Source: Mesorhizobium sp.
GTDB taxonomy: Bacteria > Pseudomonadota > Alphaproteobacteria > Rhizobiales > Rhizobiaceae
NCBI GenBank assembly: GCA_004017275.1
Contig: SAKE01000007.1
Span: 157,481-221,480 of the forward strand
Length of the DNA: 64,000 nucleotides
Direction: 5' to 3'
Shown: in pieces, positions 25,305 through 33,585 of the stretch
Position numbering within the stretch: the stretch's first letter is position 1
How the letters are laid out: each line of letters begins with the position of its first letter
Program-made: the position numbers and the translations under genes
The notes under the pieces: generated by a model
What the model was told of the DNA's origin: nothing
Seen by the model: only the letters and a program-made list of their open reading frames with translations
The model's database searches: none

Positions 25305-26258
25305 ATGCCAAGCTTGAAAAGCCATGTCGTGTCTTTCGTCCTGCGGCACAGCCGCAAGCAGGCGTTTGCCAGCCCGGAAAACCTGCAGCGCTGGATCGCT
25401 GCCGCGCGCAAGACCGAGAACCACCGACCGCCTGCCTCTCTGCATCAGCGTCTCGACATCCAGACACACACCATAGACGGCTTTCCGGTCTACGAAATCG
25501 CTCCCAGAGACGGCGAGCAGAAGCGGATTCTCTACCTGCACGGCGGCGCCTATGTCTTTGAAATCACGCCCTATCATTGGCACCTGATCTCCGACATGGC
25601 CGACCGGCTGGGCTACGGAATCACCGTGCCGATCTATCCCATCGCCCCCGAACACGATTTCCACGCCATGTTTGGCATGGTTGGCGATGTCTACCGGCAG
25701 ATGCTCGCCGAGACGGAAGCCGAAGACATCGTCTTCATGGGCGATTCCGCTGGCGGCAACATGGCCGTGGTGCTGACCATGATGGCCGCCGAAGAGGGCC
25801 TGTCCCTGCCATCGCGTCATGTGCTTATTTCACCCGGGCTTGACGTGTCGCTCACCAATCCCGCAGTGTTCGAGGCGGAACGCAACGATCCCTGGCTGGG
25901 CATTCCCGGCGGCCGGGAGGCAATTCGTTTGTACAGTGCCGGCATCGATCCCAGCGACTGGCACATCAGCCCGGTCTACGGCGATCTGTCGGTGCTGCCG
26001 AAAACGCTGCTGTTGACCGGCTCACGCGATCTTCTGACCCCCGACAATCTGATCTTCGCAGAGAAAGCGCGTGCCGTCGGCGTCGAGGTCGATGTCGTCC
26101 ATGAGGAAGGCATGTTCCACGTCTGGCCGTTGATTGACATGCCGGAATCCCGCCGCGCCCGCCAGCACATCGTCGCGTTTCTCAGCGAGAGCCCCTCGCC
26201 GATCAGGCAAGACACGAGAACGATATTCGAAGCGCCCTCCGCCGAGGCGGCGGAGTAG
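25305..26258 (+). CDS. alpha/beta hydrolase (HSL-type acetyl-esterase)
   Basis: A 317-residue hydrolase of the hormone-sensitive-lipase group. The oxyanion motif is LHGGAYVF, the nucleophile GDSAGGN, the acid in TGSRDLLTPD and the histidine in MFHVWPLI. A GTG at 25260 in frame has GGAG three bases upstream; the ATG at 25305 is preferred because the extra segment is not typical. There is no signal peptide. The substrate is probably a short-chain ester. Confidence 0.88.
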   Translation: MPSLKSHVVSFVLRHSRKQAFASPENLQRWIAAARKTENHRPPASLHQRLDIQTHTIDGFPVYEIAPRDGEQKRILYLHGGAYVFEITPYHWHLISDMADRLGYGITVPIYPIAPEHDFHAMFGMVGDVYRQMLAETEAEDIVFMGDSAGGNMAVVLTMMAAEEGLSLPSRHVLISPGLDVSLTNPAVFEAERNDPWLGIPGGREAIRLYSAGIDPSDWHISPVYGDLSVLPKTLLLTGSRDLLTPDNLIFAEKARAVGVEVDVVHEEGMFHVWPLIDMPESRRARQHIVAFLSESPSPIRQDTRTIFEAPSAEAAE

Positions 26259-26292
26259 CGCCTTCTATTCTGGATCGGCCCGCGCCGGCGGA

Positions 26293-27192
26293 TCAAAACT
26301 TGCCGGTTTCCCGGAACACTTCGAAGGTTGCGCGGATGTGGTCGGCGACGGCCTTGACCGGCGCGCTGGCGTCCGGTGCCACCACCATCGCCAGATTGTA
26401 GGTGCCGATGTCGGGCATGCCGTCCTTCGGGCAGAGCTCGACCATGTCGTTGCCTAGGAAAGATTTCGGCAACGGCGCCACGGCGAGATCGGACATGATC
26501 GCGGCGCGCTGGCCGGCTGTGTGCGCACTCATATAGGCGATGCGATAGTTGCGGCCCTCACGGCCAAGCGCATCGAGCGCTCCGGCCCGCCAGGCGCAGC
26601 CCTCTTCCCACAGCGATACCGGCAAGGGCTCGCGTAGATGCGCGCAGCCGCCCTTGGCGCCGGCCCAGACGATCGGCTCGGTCAGCAGCACCTCGGCGCC
26701 GAGAGCGCTGGTCTTGTAGGAATTGGTCAACAGCGTGATGTCGAGCGCACGGTCGTCCATGCGCCGGCGCAGATTGCTGCTCTGGTCGATGGTAACGTCG
26801 ACGGCGATCGACGGATGCGACTGCGCGAAACGCTTCAGCACATGCGGCAGCACGCGCTCGCCGTAATCGTCCGGCGAACCAAGCCGCACCACACCGACAA
26901 TCTCGGGAATGATGAACTTCGACACCACCTCGCGGTTGATCGACAGCAGCCGGCGGGCGTAGCCGAGCAGCATCTCGCCATCCGTGGTCAGCGACACTGA
27001 GCGCGCGTCACGCGCGAACACAGAGCGGCCAAGAATATCCTCCAGCTTCTTGATCTGCATGGAGACGGCCGACGGCGTGCGGAAGACGGCATTGGCGGCA
27101 GTGGTGAAGCTGCCGGTCTCGGCAATCGCCACGAAAGTGCGCAAAACGTCAAGATCAAGCAGTGGCAGTGGATGATTGAGCGGGGCGTTCAT
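26293..27192 (-). CDS. LysR-family transcriptional regulator
   Basis: A 299-residue LTTR. The HTH occupies residues 14-73 (LLDLDVLRTFVAIAETGSFTTAANAVFRTPSAVSMQIKKLEDILG), followed by a two-lobed effector domain to about residue 285. It is transcribed away from the DUF1127 gene at 27414, which it may control together with itself. The effector is unknown. Confidence 0.9.
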   Translation of the reverse strand: MNAPLNHPLPLLDLDVLRTFVAIAETGSFTTAANAVFRTPSAVSMQIKKLEDILGRSVFARDARSVSLTTDGEMLLGYARRLLSINREVVSKFIIPEIVGVVRLGSPDDYGERVLPHVLKRFAQSHPSIAVDVTIDQSSNLRRRMDDRALDITLLTNSYKTSALGAEVLLTEPIVWAGAKGGCAHLREPLPVSLWEEGCAWRAGALDALGREGRNYRIAYMSAHTAGQRAAIMSDLAVAPLPKSFLGNDMVELCPKDGMPDIGTYNLAMVVAPDASAPVKAVADHIRATFEVFRETGKF

Positions 27193-27413
27193 GGGAACCG
27201 ACCTTCAATTTTTCTGATACAAAGCATCATTCCATTTCGTTTGATTGAACATCAGATTGGGAGGATAGTCAACTCCATCGAAGCAGGTAGCTGCCACAAG
27301 CAGCCATGAAACGACCTCGACACAGACCTGCATTCGACACGAAATGAAACTGAAACAAACCCGACGTAACCAACTCGCTGTCTGGCACTCGCCAGCCACC
27401 AAAGGAGAATGAA

Positions 27414-27599
27414 ATGTCTATCCTGTCGTCCCTCGGTCGGATCGCGACCGAATTCAGCGCGGCCCGCGCCCGCTACCAGACCGAGCGCGCCATCCGCTCC
27501 CTGCCGATCGAACTGCAGAAGGATGTTGGCTGGCCTGGAGCGTCCGACACCAAGACCGGCACTCGCAATGGCGTGGGATCCTGGGCTGGAGCAAAGTAA
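27414..27599 (+). CDS. DUF1127-like small protein
   Basis: A 61-residue paralogue of the protein at 24887. The shared core is ...RSLPIELQKDVGWPGASD. AGGAGAATGAA precedes the ATG. It is divergent from the LysR gene across a 221-base AT-rich gap and ends in a clear terminator, so it is a single-gene unit. Confidence 0.82.
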   Translation: MSILSSLGRIATEFSAARARYQTERAIRSLPIELQKDVGWPGASDTKTGTRNGVGSWAGAK

Positions 27600-27620
27600 A
27601 TCGTGTGTATCATGTGCTGA

Positions 27621-27655
27621 AGGCCTGCCGCGCGAACAAGCCCGGCAGGCTTTCT
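27621..27655 (+). terminator. rho-independent terminator after the DUF1127 gene
   Basis: GCCTGCCG (27623-27630) pairs with CGGCAGGC (27643-27650) and is followed by tttctctatttta. Confidence 0.82.
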
Positions 27656-27938
27656 CTATTTTATTTGTATTCAAATGAGTTTTGGAGCCATGTCGCCGGC
27701 GCATGACGCATATGAGAAAGCCGCATAGCAGCTCCTGTTTCCAATTAGTGCCTTGTAAATAATCGTAAATTTTGGGCACCTTGCCCAAGTTTGTCGCAAT
27801 CGATGTCGCATTTCATATCAAGCGCTTCGCTTTTGCGATTCAGTTTTTGCTTACACAAGCCTATATCAGCGCCAGCAAACGAGCTGCCCCACTCCATCAA
27901 GCGAAGGCGACCCGTCTGAGCAACAAATGGAGATGATC
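27656..27938. other. AT-rich intergenic region with an ATTTG-N4-CAAAT site
   Basis: ATTTG-TATT-CAAAT (27663-27676) has the same arms and spacing as ATTTG-CATG-CAAAT at 24734-24747. The remaining bases are AT-rich and probably hold the promoter of the 44-residue frame at 27939. No RNA gene was recognised. Confidence 0.5.
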
Positions 27939-28073
27939 ATGAAGCTTTTTGCACGCCTCTTCGCCCGCCGCGAAATGAACCTGACCACCGCTCTCGAGCG
28001 TCAGCGCCTTGCCAACACCATGCCCGGCCAGACCGGCGCCATGAACGCGGCGCGCCTCGGCTTCGTCGCCTGA
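27939..28073 (+). CDS. 44-residue hypothetical protein
   Basis: A short frame with a good ribosome site (GGAG, six bases before ATG 27939), reading MKLFARLFARREMNLTTALE and ending in NAARLGFVA, followed by a strong terminator. It is basic and amphipathic with no cysteine. The ribosome site, terminator and isolated position support a real small gene; no family was recognised. Confidence 0.6.
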   Translation: MKLFARLFARREMNLTTALERQRLANTMPGQTGAMNAARLGFVA

Positions 28074-28118
28074 AGATTTTTATGAGGCAGCGCATCCCTG
28101 CCGCTGCTTAAGACTATA

Positions 28119-28152
28119 GCGCCGCCTGGCTTCCAGCCAGGCCGGCGTTTTT
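28119..28152 (+). terminator. rho-independent terminator
   Basis: GCCTGGCT (28124-28131) pairs with AGCCAGGC (28135-28142), with further outer pairing, and is followed by a T-run at 28148-28152. It closes the unit of the 44-residue gene. Confidence 0.85.
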
Positions 28153-28230
28153 GTTTCTGCCGCTGCTTGCCTTGCCCATCCAGCGAACAATTGGTGCTGT
28201 TTCCGCGGCATCTCCGCACACCAATTGCCC

Positions 28231-28252
28231 ATTTGCGACCCATGTCGCAAAT
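28231..28252. promoter_or_regulatory. perfect palindromic operator before the AraC-type regulator
   Basis: ATTTGCGAC-CCAT-GTCGCAAAT has 9-base arms without mismatch, about 105 bases before the TTG start of the GbdR-like regulator. The half-site GTCGCAAA also occurs three times between the MttB and corrinoid genes and in a degenerate form at 36215-36232. This is probably the binding site of the regulator itself. Confidence 0.7.
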
Positions 28253-28356
28253 TTAATCTTGTCCGGACGGCGTAGCCGATTGACAGACTTGGTTTTTCCT
28301 GATGACGCTATGCTATTCGCGACATCCTGTTCGCGCCATGGCTGTGTGAGGTTCCC

Positions 28357-29358
28357 TTGAACGCCGTAAAGCATCCGATCAAGCGATCGTTTGTATTCTT
28401 CCTTATTCCCGATTTCACCATGATCGCCTTTGCAACCGCGCTGGACCCGTTGCGCTCGGCCAATCGCATGCTCGGCTACGAGGCCTATCGCTGGCGCCTT
28501 GCCAGCATCGACGGCAAGCCGGTGAGCGCCTCGAACGGGGTCGAATGCGCGGTCAACACCTCGCTGGAGGATGAGCGCAAGAAGATGGCAGGCCCCGACC
28601 GGCCGAACATGGCCATCGTCTGCAGCGGCATCAATGTCGAGCGCTACCAGAACAAGTCCGCCTTCGCCTGGCTGCGCGAGGAATACAATCGCGGCGTCGC
28701 CGTCGGCGGCCTGTGCACCGGCGCGCATATCCTTGCCGCCGCCGGCCTGTTGTCCAACAAGCGCTGCGCCATTCATTGGGAGAACCTGCCGGGCTTTTCC
28801 GAGGCGTTCCCAAAGGCCAATGTCTTTGCCGACCTGTTCGAGATCGACCAGAACATCTACACCTGCGCCGGGGGCACCGCCGCACTCGACATGATGCTGA
28901 AGCTGATCGGCGACGACTTTGACGAGAACCTCGTCAACCGTGTCTGCGAGCAGGTGCTGACCGACCGCGTACGCAGTCCGACCGACCGCCAGCGCCTACC
29001 GCTGCGCGCCCGCCTCGGGGTCCAGAACTCGAAAGTGCTGACCATTATCGAGTTGATGGAGGCAAACCTGTCCGAGCCGCTGTCGCTGATCGAGATCGCC
29101 GATCATGTCGACCTGTCGCGCCGCCAGATCGAGCGGCTGTTCCGTACCGAGATGGGACGCTCCCCTGCCCGCTACTATCTGGAAATCCGGCTCGACCGCG
29201 CCCGACACCTGCTGATCCAGTCCTCGATGCCGGTGGTCGAGGTGGCGGTCGCCTGCGGCTTCGTCTCGGCCTCGCATTTCTCCAAATGCTACCGCGAACT
29301 CTACGCCCGCTCGCCGCAGCAAGAGCGTGTCGACCGCAAGCAACTGCTGGCGGCCTGA
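28357..29358 (+). CDS. GlxA/GbdR-type AraC-family transcriptional regulator
   Basis: A 333-residue regulator. Residues 8-190 are a DJ-1/PfpI-like domain (FFLIPDFTMIAFATALDPLRSAN, VGGLCTGAHILAAAGLL, THWENLPG-like IHWENLPGF), and 230-330 an AraC HTH (LSLIEIADHVDLSRRQIERLFRTEMGRSPARYYLEIRLDRARHLL). This architecture is that of GbdR, CdhR and related activators of betaine, carnitine and choline catabolism in Pseudomonas. Given the surrounding genes, control by glycine betaine or dimethylglycine is likely, by inference. The start is TTG with GAGG upstream. A perfect palindrome precedes it. Confidence 0.88.
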   Translation: MNAVKHPIKRSFVFFLIPDFTMIAFATALDPLRSANRMLGYEAYRWRLASIDGKPVSASNGVECAVNTSLEDERKKMAGPDRPNMAIVCSGINVERYQNKSAFAWLREEYNRGVAVGGLCTGAHILAAAGLLSNKRCAIHWENLPGFSEAFPKANVFADLFEIDQNIYTCAGGTAALDMMLKLIGDDFDENLVNRVCEQVLTDRVRSPTDRQRLPLRARLGVQNSKVLTIIELMEANLSEPLSLIEIADHVDLSRRQIERLFRTEMGRSPARYYLEIRLDRARHLLIQSSMPVVEVAVACGFVSASHFSKCYRELYARSPQQERVDRKQLLAA

Positions 29359-29377
29359 TACAGCACATCAGAGTAGC

Positions 29378-30193
29378 TTAGGCCGTCTGCCCCTGCGCTG
29401 TTCGCATCGCTTCGACGCGGATATCCTCCGTCAGCCGCGCCTTGAGCGCCGAGAATTCCGGGCTGGTCTTCAGCGTGTAGTGGCGCGGATGCGGAAGGTC
29501 GATGGCAACGTCCGACTTGATTTGGCCGGGCCGCGCCGTCATCACGATCACGCGCGACGCCATGAAGATCGCCTCCTCGATGTCGTGAGTGACGAACAGC
29601 ACCGTCTTCTTGCGACGCTCCCAGATGCCGAGCAGCAGCTCTTGCATCAGACCGCGCGTCTGGTTGTCGAGCGCGCCGAACGGTTCATCTAGCAATAGGA
29701 TCTCGGGGTCGTTGGCCAGTGCCCGGGCGATCGCCGTGCGCTGCTGCATGCCGCCGGAAAGCTGCTTCGGCCAATGGTTCTCGAACCCTTTCAGGCCGAC
29801 GAGATCGACATAGGAAGCAACCACTTCGCCCCGATCCTTTTCGGGCATTCCGCGTTCGCGCAAGCCGAAAGCGATGTTCTGCGCCACCGTCAGCCACGGG
29901 AACAGCGTGTAGGACTGAAAGACCATGCCGCGATCCGGCCCCGGCCGGGTCACCGCCCTGCCGTCCAGCAGCACACGGCCCTCGCTCGGCGCTTCCAGGC
30001 CGGCGACAATCCTAAGCAGTGTCGACTTCCCGCAGCCGGAGGGTCCCAGAATGGTGATGAAGTCGTTGGCGGCGACCCCCAGGTCGATCGGCATCAGCGC
30101 CTTGACCGGCTGACCGCCGCGCACGCCGGCGAAGGTGCGCGAAACCCCCTCGATGAGAAGCTTGTTCACGCCAGGCTCCACGGAAAGAGCCAT
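29378..30193 (-). CDS. ABC transporter ATP-binding protein (TauB/SsuB type)
   Basis: A 271-residue ATPase. Walker A is GPSGCGKST (residues 50-58), the signature LSGGMQQR, Walker B LLLDEPFGALD, and the switch histidine in VLFVTHDIEEA. Order and type match nitrate, taurine and sulfonate importers. Its start overlaps the end of the permease gene. Confidence 0.92.
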   Translation of the reverse strand: MALSVEPGVNKLLIEGVSRTFAGVRGGQPVKALMPIDLGVAANDFITILGPSGCGKSTLLRIVAGLEAPSEGRVLLDGRAVTRPGPDRGMVFQSYTLFPWLTVAQNIAFGLRERGMPEKDRGEVVASYVDLVGLKGFENHWPKQLSGGMQQRTAIARALANDPEILLLDEPFGALDNQTRGLMQELLLGIWERRKKTVLFVTHDIEEAIFMASRVIVMTARPGQIKSDVAIDLPHPRHYTLKTSPEFSALKARLTEDIRVEAMRTAQGQTA

Positions 30194-30945
30194 CGGTTGA
30201 AGGCCTTGAAGGCGAAGTCGGACAACAGCCCGATCAGCCCGATGACGATGATGCCGAAGATGATCTGACCCGTCGCCAGCCGCGACTGACTGTTGATGAT
30301 CATGTAGCCGATGCCGGATGACGAGCCGATTAGCTCCGCGACGATGACATAGGTCCAGGCCCAGCCAAGCACCAGCCGCAGCGTCTCGGCGATCTCCGGC
30401 GCATTCGCCGGCATGATCACCCGGTTGACGATGCCGTTATTGGTGGAACCCAGCGTGTAGGCGGCCTCGACCAGGTCGCGCCGGGTGCCGCCGACTTTGA
30501 CCGCGATGATCAGGACGATCTGGAACACCGAGCCGACGAAGATGACCAGCAGTTTTTCCAGCTCGCCGATGCCGGCCCACAGGATGAGCAGTGGGATGAA
30601 TGCCGATGCAGGCAGGTAGCGGGCGAAGGAGACAAAAGGCTCCAGAAACGCCTCCACCGGCTTCCAGGCGCCCATCGCGATGCCAAGCGGCACCGCGACG
30701 ACCGAGGCCAGCAGGAAGCCGCCGAAGACGCGCCAGATGGTGATCAGAACATCGAGCCAGAAACGGTCTTCAACCAAAAGCCGCCAGCCATCCCGCAGCA
30801 TAGACAGCGGATCGGCGAGGAAGATGCGGTTGACGTGGCCGCCAAGCGTGATCCACGCCCAGAAGGCCACGAAAAGCACGAAGAAGGAAATGCCGAGCAC
30901 GGTTCGTATGCCCGGCGAGACCGGATGCAAGGGGCGCATCGTCAA
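30166..30945 (-). CDS. ABC transporter permease (TauC/SsuC type)
   Basis: A 259-residue inner-membrane protein with six hydrophobic segments. The EAA-type loop that contacts the ATPase reads EAAYTLGSTNNGIVNRVIMPANAPEI. It works with the ATPase at 29378 and the binding protein at 31047. Confidence 0.92.
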   Translation of the reverse strand: MTMRPLHPVSPGIRTVLGISFFVLFVAFWAWITLGGHVNRIFLADPLSMLRDGWRLLVEDRFWLDVLITIWRVFGGFLLASVVAVPLGIAMGAWKPVEAFLEPFVSFARYLPASAFIPLLILWAGIGELEKLLVIFVGSVFQIVLIIAVKVGGTRRDLVEAAYTLGSTNNGIVNRVIMPANAPEIAETLRLVLGWAWTYVIVAELIGSSSGIGYMIINSQSRLATGQIIFGIIVIGLIGLLSDFAFKAFNRWLFPWSLA

Positions 30946-31046
30946 ACCGTCCCCATTTTCAAATGGTCCCCATGCTCAAATCGCGCTTTGTCCAGGAGAA
31001 GGCGGCAGCGCAAGGCGCCGCCGCATGATGGTCAAAGGCCGAACGA

Positions 31047-31997
31047 TCAGTTCGACACCGCGCTGGTGTCGGCCAACGTGGTGACGTCGGGCGCTTCCTT
31101 GATCAGTCCCATCCGCAGCAGCAGTTCGCCGGCGGTCTTGGAAAAGTCCTGGAATTCCTTGGTGAAGAACTGCTTGTTCTCCGCCCGGTCGGCCCATTTC
31201 AGGTATTTCGCCGAATCCTCGAACTCCTTGGCCGACTGCTTTACGTCGGCGCCCATGGTCTCGTAGGATTTCTGCGGATCGCTCTTGATCAGGTCGAGCG
31301 CCTCGAAATAACTGTCGGCCAGCGCCTTGGCGGCATCCGGATTGGTTTTTAGGAATTCGGGTGTGCAGCCCACCGTGTCGAGCACCATGGGGTAGTCGAG
31401 TGTCGTCGCCAGGATATGGCCCTGGTCCGACTTGTCGCGCACCGCCGAGATGAACGGTTCGTAGGTGACGGCGGCGTCGTTCTGCCCGGCGAGGAAGGCT
31501 TGCGCCGCCGCATCCGGCTCCAGATTGACGATGGTGACATCCTTGGTCGACATGCCGTTCTTGTTCAGCACCCAGGCGAGCATGAAATAGGGCGACGTGC
31601 CCGGCGCCGAGGACGCGACATTCTTGCCCTTGAGATCGGCGACGGTCTTGATGTCGTTGCGCGCGACGATGCCGTCGGCGCCATAGGATTTGTCGAGCTG
31701 GAATATCTGCTTGGTGGTGACGCCGCTGGCGTTCCACACCAGCCAGGTCTCGACGGTGGTGGCGGCGCATTGCAAGTCGCCGCTGGCAATTGCAAGCGGC
31801 CGGCTCGCTTGCGGCACCTTCTTCAAGGTTACGTCGAGCCCGTGTTTCTCGAAGATGCCCGCCTGCTTGGCAAGCGTCAGCGGCGCGAAGCCGGTCCAGC
31901 CGCTGATGCCGATGGTGACCGAAGTGGCGGCCACCGCCGGTGCGGACAAGCCGGCGGCAAGCGTCAATGTTGCGGCAAGAACGGCGATCCTGGTCAT
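31047..31997 (-). CDS. ABC transporter substrate-binding protein (NMT1/TauA-like)
   Basis: A 316-residue periplasmic protein with a Sec signal peptide (MTRIAVLAATLTLAAGLSAPAVAA) and the NMT1 fold (TIGISGWTGFAPLTLAKQAGIFEKHGLDVTLKKV, DLQCAATTVETWLVW). It is the first gene of the transporter operon. The nearby betaine regulator and catabolic genes suggest a nitrogenous or sulfonated organic substrate, but the fold is not that of ProX/OpuAC betaine binders, so the ligand stays open. The start at 31997 is chosen for the signal peptide. Confidence 0.9.
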   Translation of the reverse strand: MTRIAVLAATLTLAAGLSAPAVAATSVTIGISGWTGFAPLTLAKQAGIFEKHGLDVTLKKVPQASRPLAIASGDLQCAATTVETWLVWNASGVTTKQIFQLDKSYGADGIVARNDIKTVADLKGKNVASSAPGTSPYFMLAWVLNKNGMSTKDVTIVNLEPDAAAQAFLAGQNDAAVTYEPFISAVRDKSDQGHILATTLDYPMVLDTVGCTPEFLKTNPDAAKALADSYFEALDLIKSDPQKSYETMGADVKQSAKEFEDSAKYLKWADRAENKQFFTKEFQDFSKTAGELLLRMGLIKEAPDVTTLADTSAVSN

Positions 31998-32129
31998 ATC
32001 AGTTCCCCTTTTGTTTTCTGTGAGCAAATTGTCTCACAGACACCAATCGGCTTGTCAATGAACAGGATGGTGAAGCGTATAGCAGCGACAGGCACCGGAT
32101 CGGCGGCAACCAGAAATCCCGGCGTGGCT

Positions 32130-32474
32130 TCAATAGTCGTCGCAGGTGCACTCCGCCGAGGAGATGCGGTCGTTCCAGTCGCTGCCGCCGAAATTGCGGA
32201 TCCGGCGCCGGATCTCGATCGAGCGGCCGCCCATCCGAGAGTCCTCATAGGCAATGAGCGTGCAACCCCGGCTCACGATCACCGAAGACACGCGGTCGTT
32301 CCAGAATTGGCCGCCGCGAAAGTTTACGGAATCCTCGGCCTCCATACCGATGGACCGCCCGCGAAAATTCGCATGCTCGAACATGATGCAGGCTGCCTCA
32401 TCCCTGTATTGGGCGCTGGCGCCGTCGGCACAAAGCACGGAAGCGACCGCGGTCAGGATGGCAAGACGTTTCAT
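32130..32474 (-). CDS. secreted beta/gamma-crystallin-like protein (inhibitor I36 family)
   Basis: A 114-residue protein with a signal peptide (MKRLAILTAVASVLCADGASA) and two Greek-key repeats: CIMFEHANFRGRSIGMEAEDSVNFRGGQFWNDRVSSVIV and CTLIAYEDSRMGGRSIEIRRRIRNFGGSDWNDRISSAEC. This is the peptidase inhibitor I36/crystallin-like fold, often calcium-binding. Five cysteines could give disulfides in the periplasm. Confidence 0.82.
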   Translation of the reverse strand: MKRLAILTAVASVLCADGASAQYRDEAACIMFEHANFRGRSIGMEAEDSVNFRGGQFWNDRVSSVIVSRGCTLIAYEDSRMGGRSIEIRRRIRNFGGSDWNDRISSAECTCDDY

Positions 32475-32564
32475 CTGGTGTTTCCTCGGGTTTGAGCGCG
32501 CCACTCTGGCTGATCGCGCGGCCTGCCCAGTTTGCCACCGCTTCGGCCGCAGAGGCAAGCCTGA

Positions 32565-32628
32565 AGCATGATCCCGACCGGAGGCCAGCGGAGCAGGAAT
32601 GGGAGCCGGTTTGGTTAGAGATCATGCT
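32565..32628. repeat. intergenic inverted-repeat element
   Basis: AGCATGATC (32565-32573) and GATCATGCT (32620-32628) are perfect inverted ends around a partly degenerate core. The sequence resembles the short intergenic repeats common in Mesorhizobium genomes, like those at 48791 and 52727. Confidence 0.6.
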
Positions 32629-32641
32629 CAACGGGAAGAGC

Positions 32642-33490
32642 TTAGCGGCTGTCCAGCATCCAGCTGCGGTTGCGCCACATTTTTTCGCCGACCTGGCAGT
32701 CGGTGGCGAGCTTGTCCTGCGCCAACACCACCGGCGGATGCGCGGCTTCTTCCGCCGCCCATTGCGGCGAGGCCGGACCGGCGAGTTCCAGTACCAGCTT
32801 GCGGCGGATGGCTTCGGGAAACTGCGTCCAGTCGTTGACCGGGATCATGAAGGCTCCGGGACCACCAATGACGCAGTCGCTGTAGTAGCGGTCGAGATTG
32901 TTGACGTCGTAGGCACCGGAAAACCCGCCTCGCGTCATCAGCGGCAGGCCGTTGATGACGATGCCTTGCTTGATCAGTTCGTCGCGGGTGAAGTTGACCG
33001 GTGCGCCCTGGTTGTTGGGGCCGTCGCCCGAAATGTCGATGACCCGCTTCGTCCCCTGGTAGCCGCTTTCGGCGAACAGGTCGTTGCCGAACGCCAACGC
33101 GCCGGAGATCGAGGTGCGCCGCGCGCTGTTGGGCGGCCGGGCGGACAGTTGCGCAACCACGCGCTCCGCATCACTGCGGCTGGCGATCACCGTCCACGGC
33201 ACGATGACACGCTGCCAGCTGGTGCCGGCCCACTCGACATAGGTGACGGCGATCTTGCCATGGGCGCCATCGGCAATGGCCTGCAGCACATTGTCGTGCG
33301 TCAAGGCTGCTGCGTAGCCGTGACGCTGAATCTCGAGCTCGTCCGGTGACATCGACAGCGACACATCGACAGCCAGCACCAGCTCGACATCGACAGGCTC
33401 ATCCGCGAGGGAAGCCGGCATCAGCCAAAGCGCCAGCGCGAACGCGGCACAGGCCGAAAGCAAATGTCTTGCGCATGAGAAAGCAGACAT
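32642..33490 (-). CDS. DUF1194 vWA-like secreted protein
   Basis: A 282-residue exported protein. After a signal peptide (ending PASLADEP) comes VELVLAVDVSLSMSPDELEIQRHGY, a vWA-like beginning with a DxSxS metal site, then GTKRVIDISGDGPNNQG, which marks the DUF1194 family. It is alone between two terminator-bounded units. The function is not known. Confidence 0.88.
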   Translation of the reverse strand: MSAFSCARHLLSACAAFALALWLMPASLADEPVDVELVLAVDVSLSMSPDELEIQRHGYAAALTHDNVLQAIADGAHGKIAVTYVEWAGTSWQRVIVPWTVIASRSDAERVVAQLSARPPNSARRTSISGALAFGNDLFAESGYQGTKRVIDISGDGPNNQGAPVNFTRDELIKQGIVINGLPLMTRGGFSGAYDVNNLDRYYSDCVIGGPGAFMIPVNDWTQFPEAIRRKLVLELAGPASPQWAAEEAAHPPVVLAQDKLATDCQVGEKMWRNRSWMLDSR

Positions 33491-33524
33491 TCCGCGAGAG
33501 TAAGCGAAAACCGCCGGCTTAAAA

Positions 33525-33561
33525 AGACAAAAGCCCTGCCGATGGCCAGGCTTTTGTCTTC
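33525..33561 (-). terminator. strong terminator, usable on both strands
   Basis: AAGACAAAAGCC (33525-33536) and GGCTTTTGTCTT (33550-33561) form a perfect 12-base stem between the dehydrogenase gene and the DUF1194 gene. Confidence 0.85.
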
Positions 33562-33585
33562 ATGCCCTTTGCGCCGGCCCAAAGA

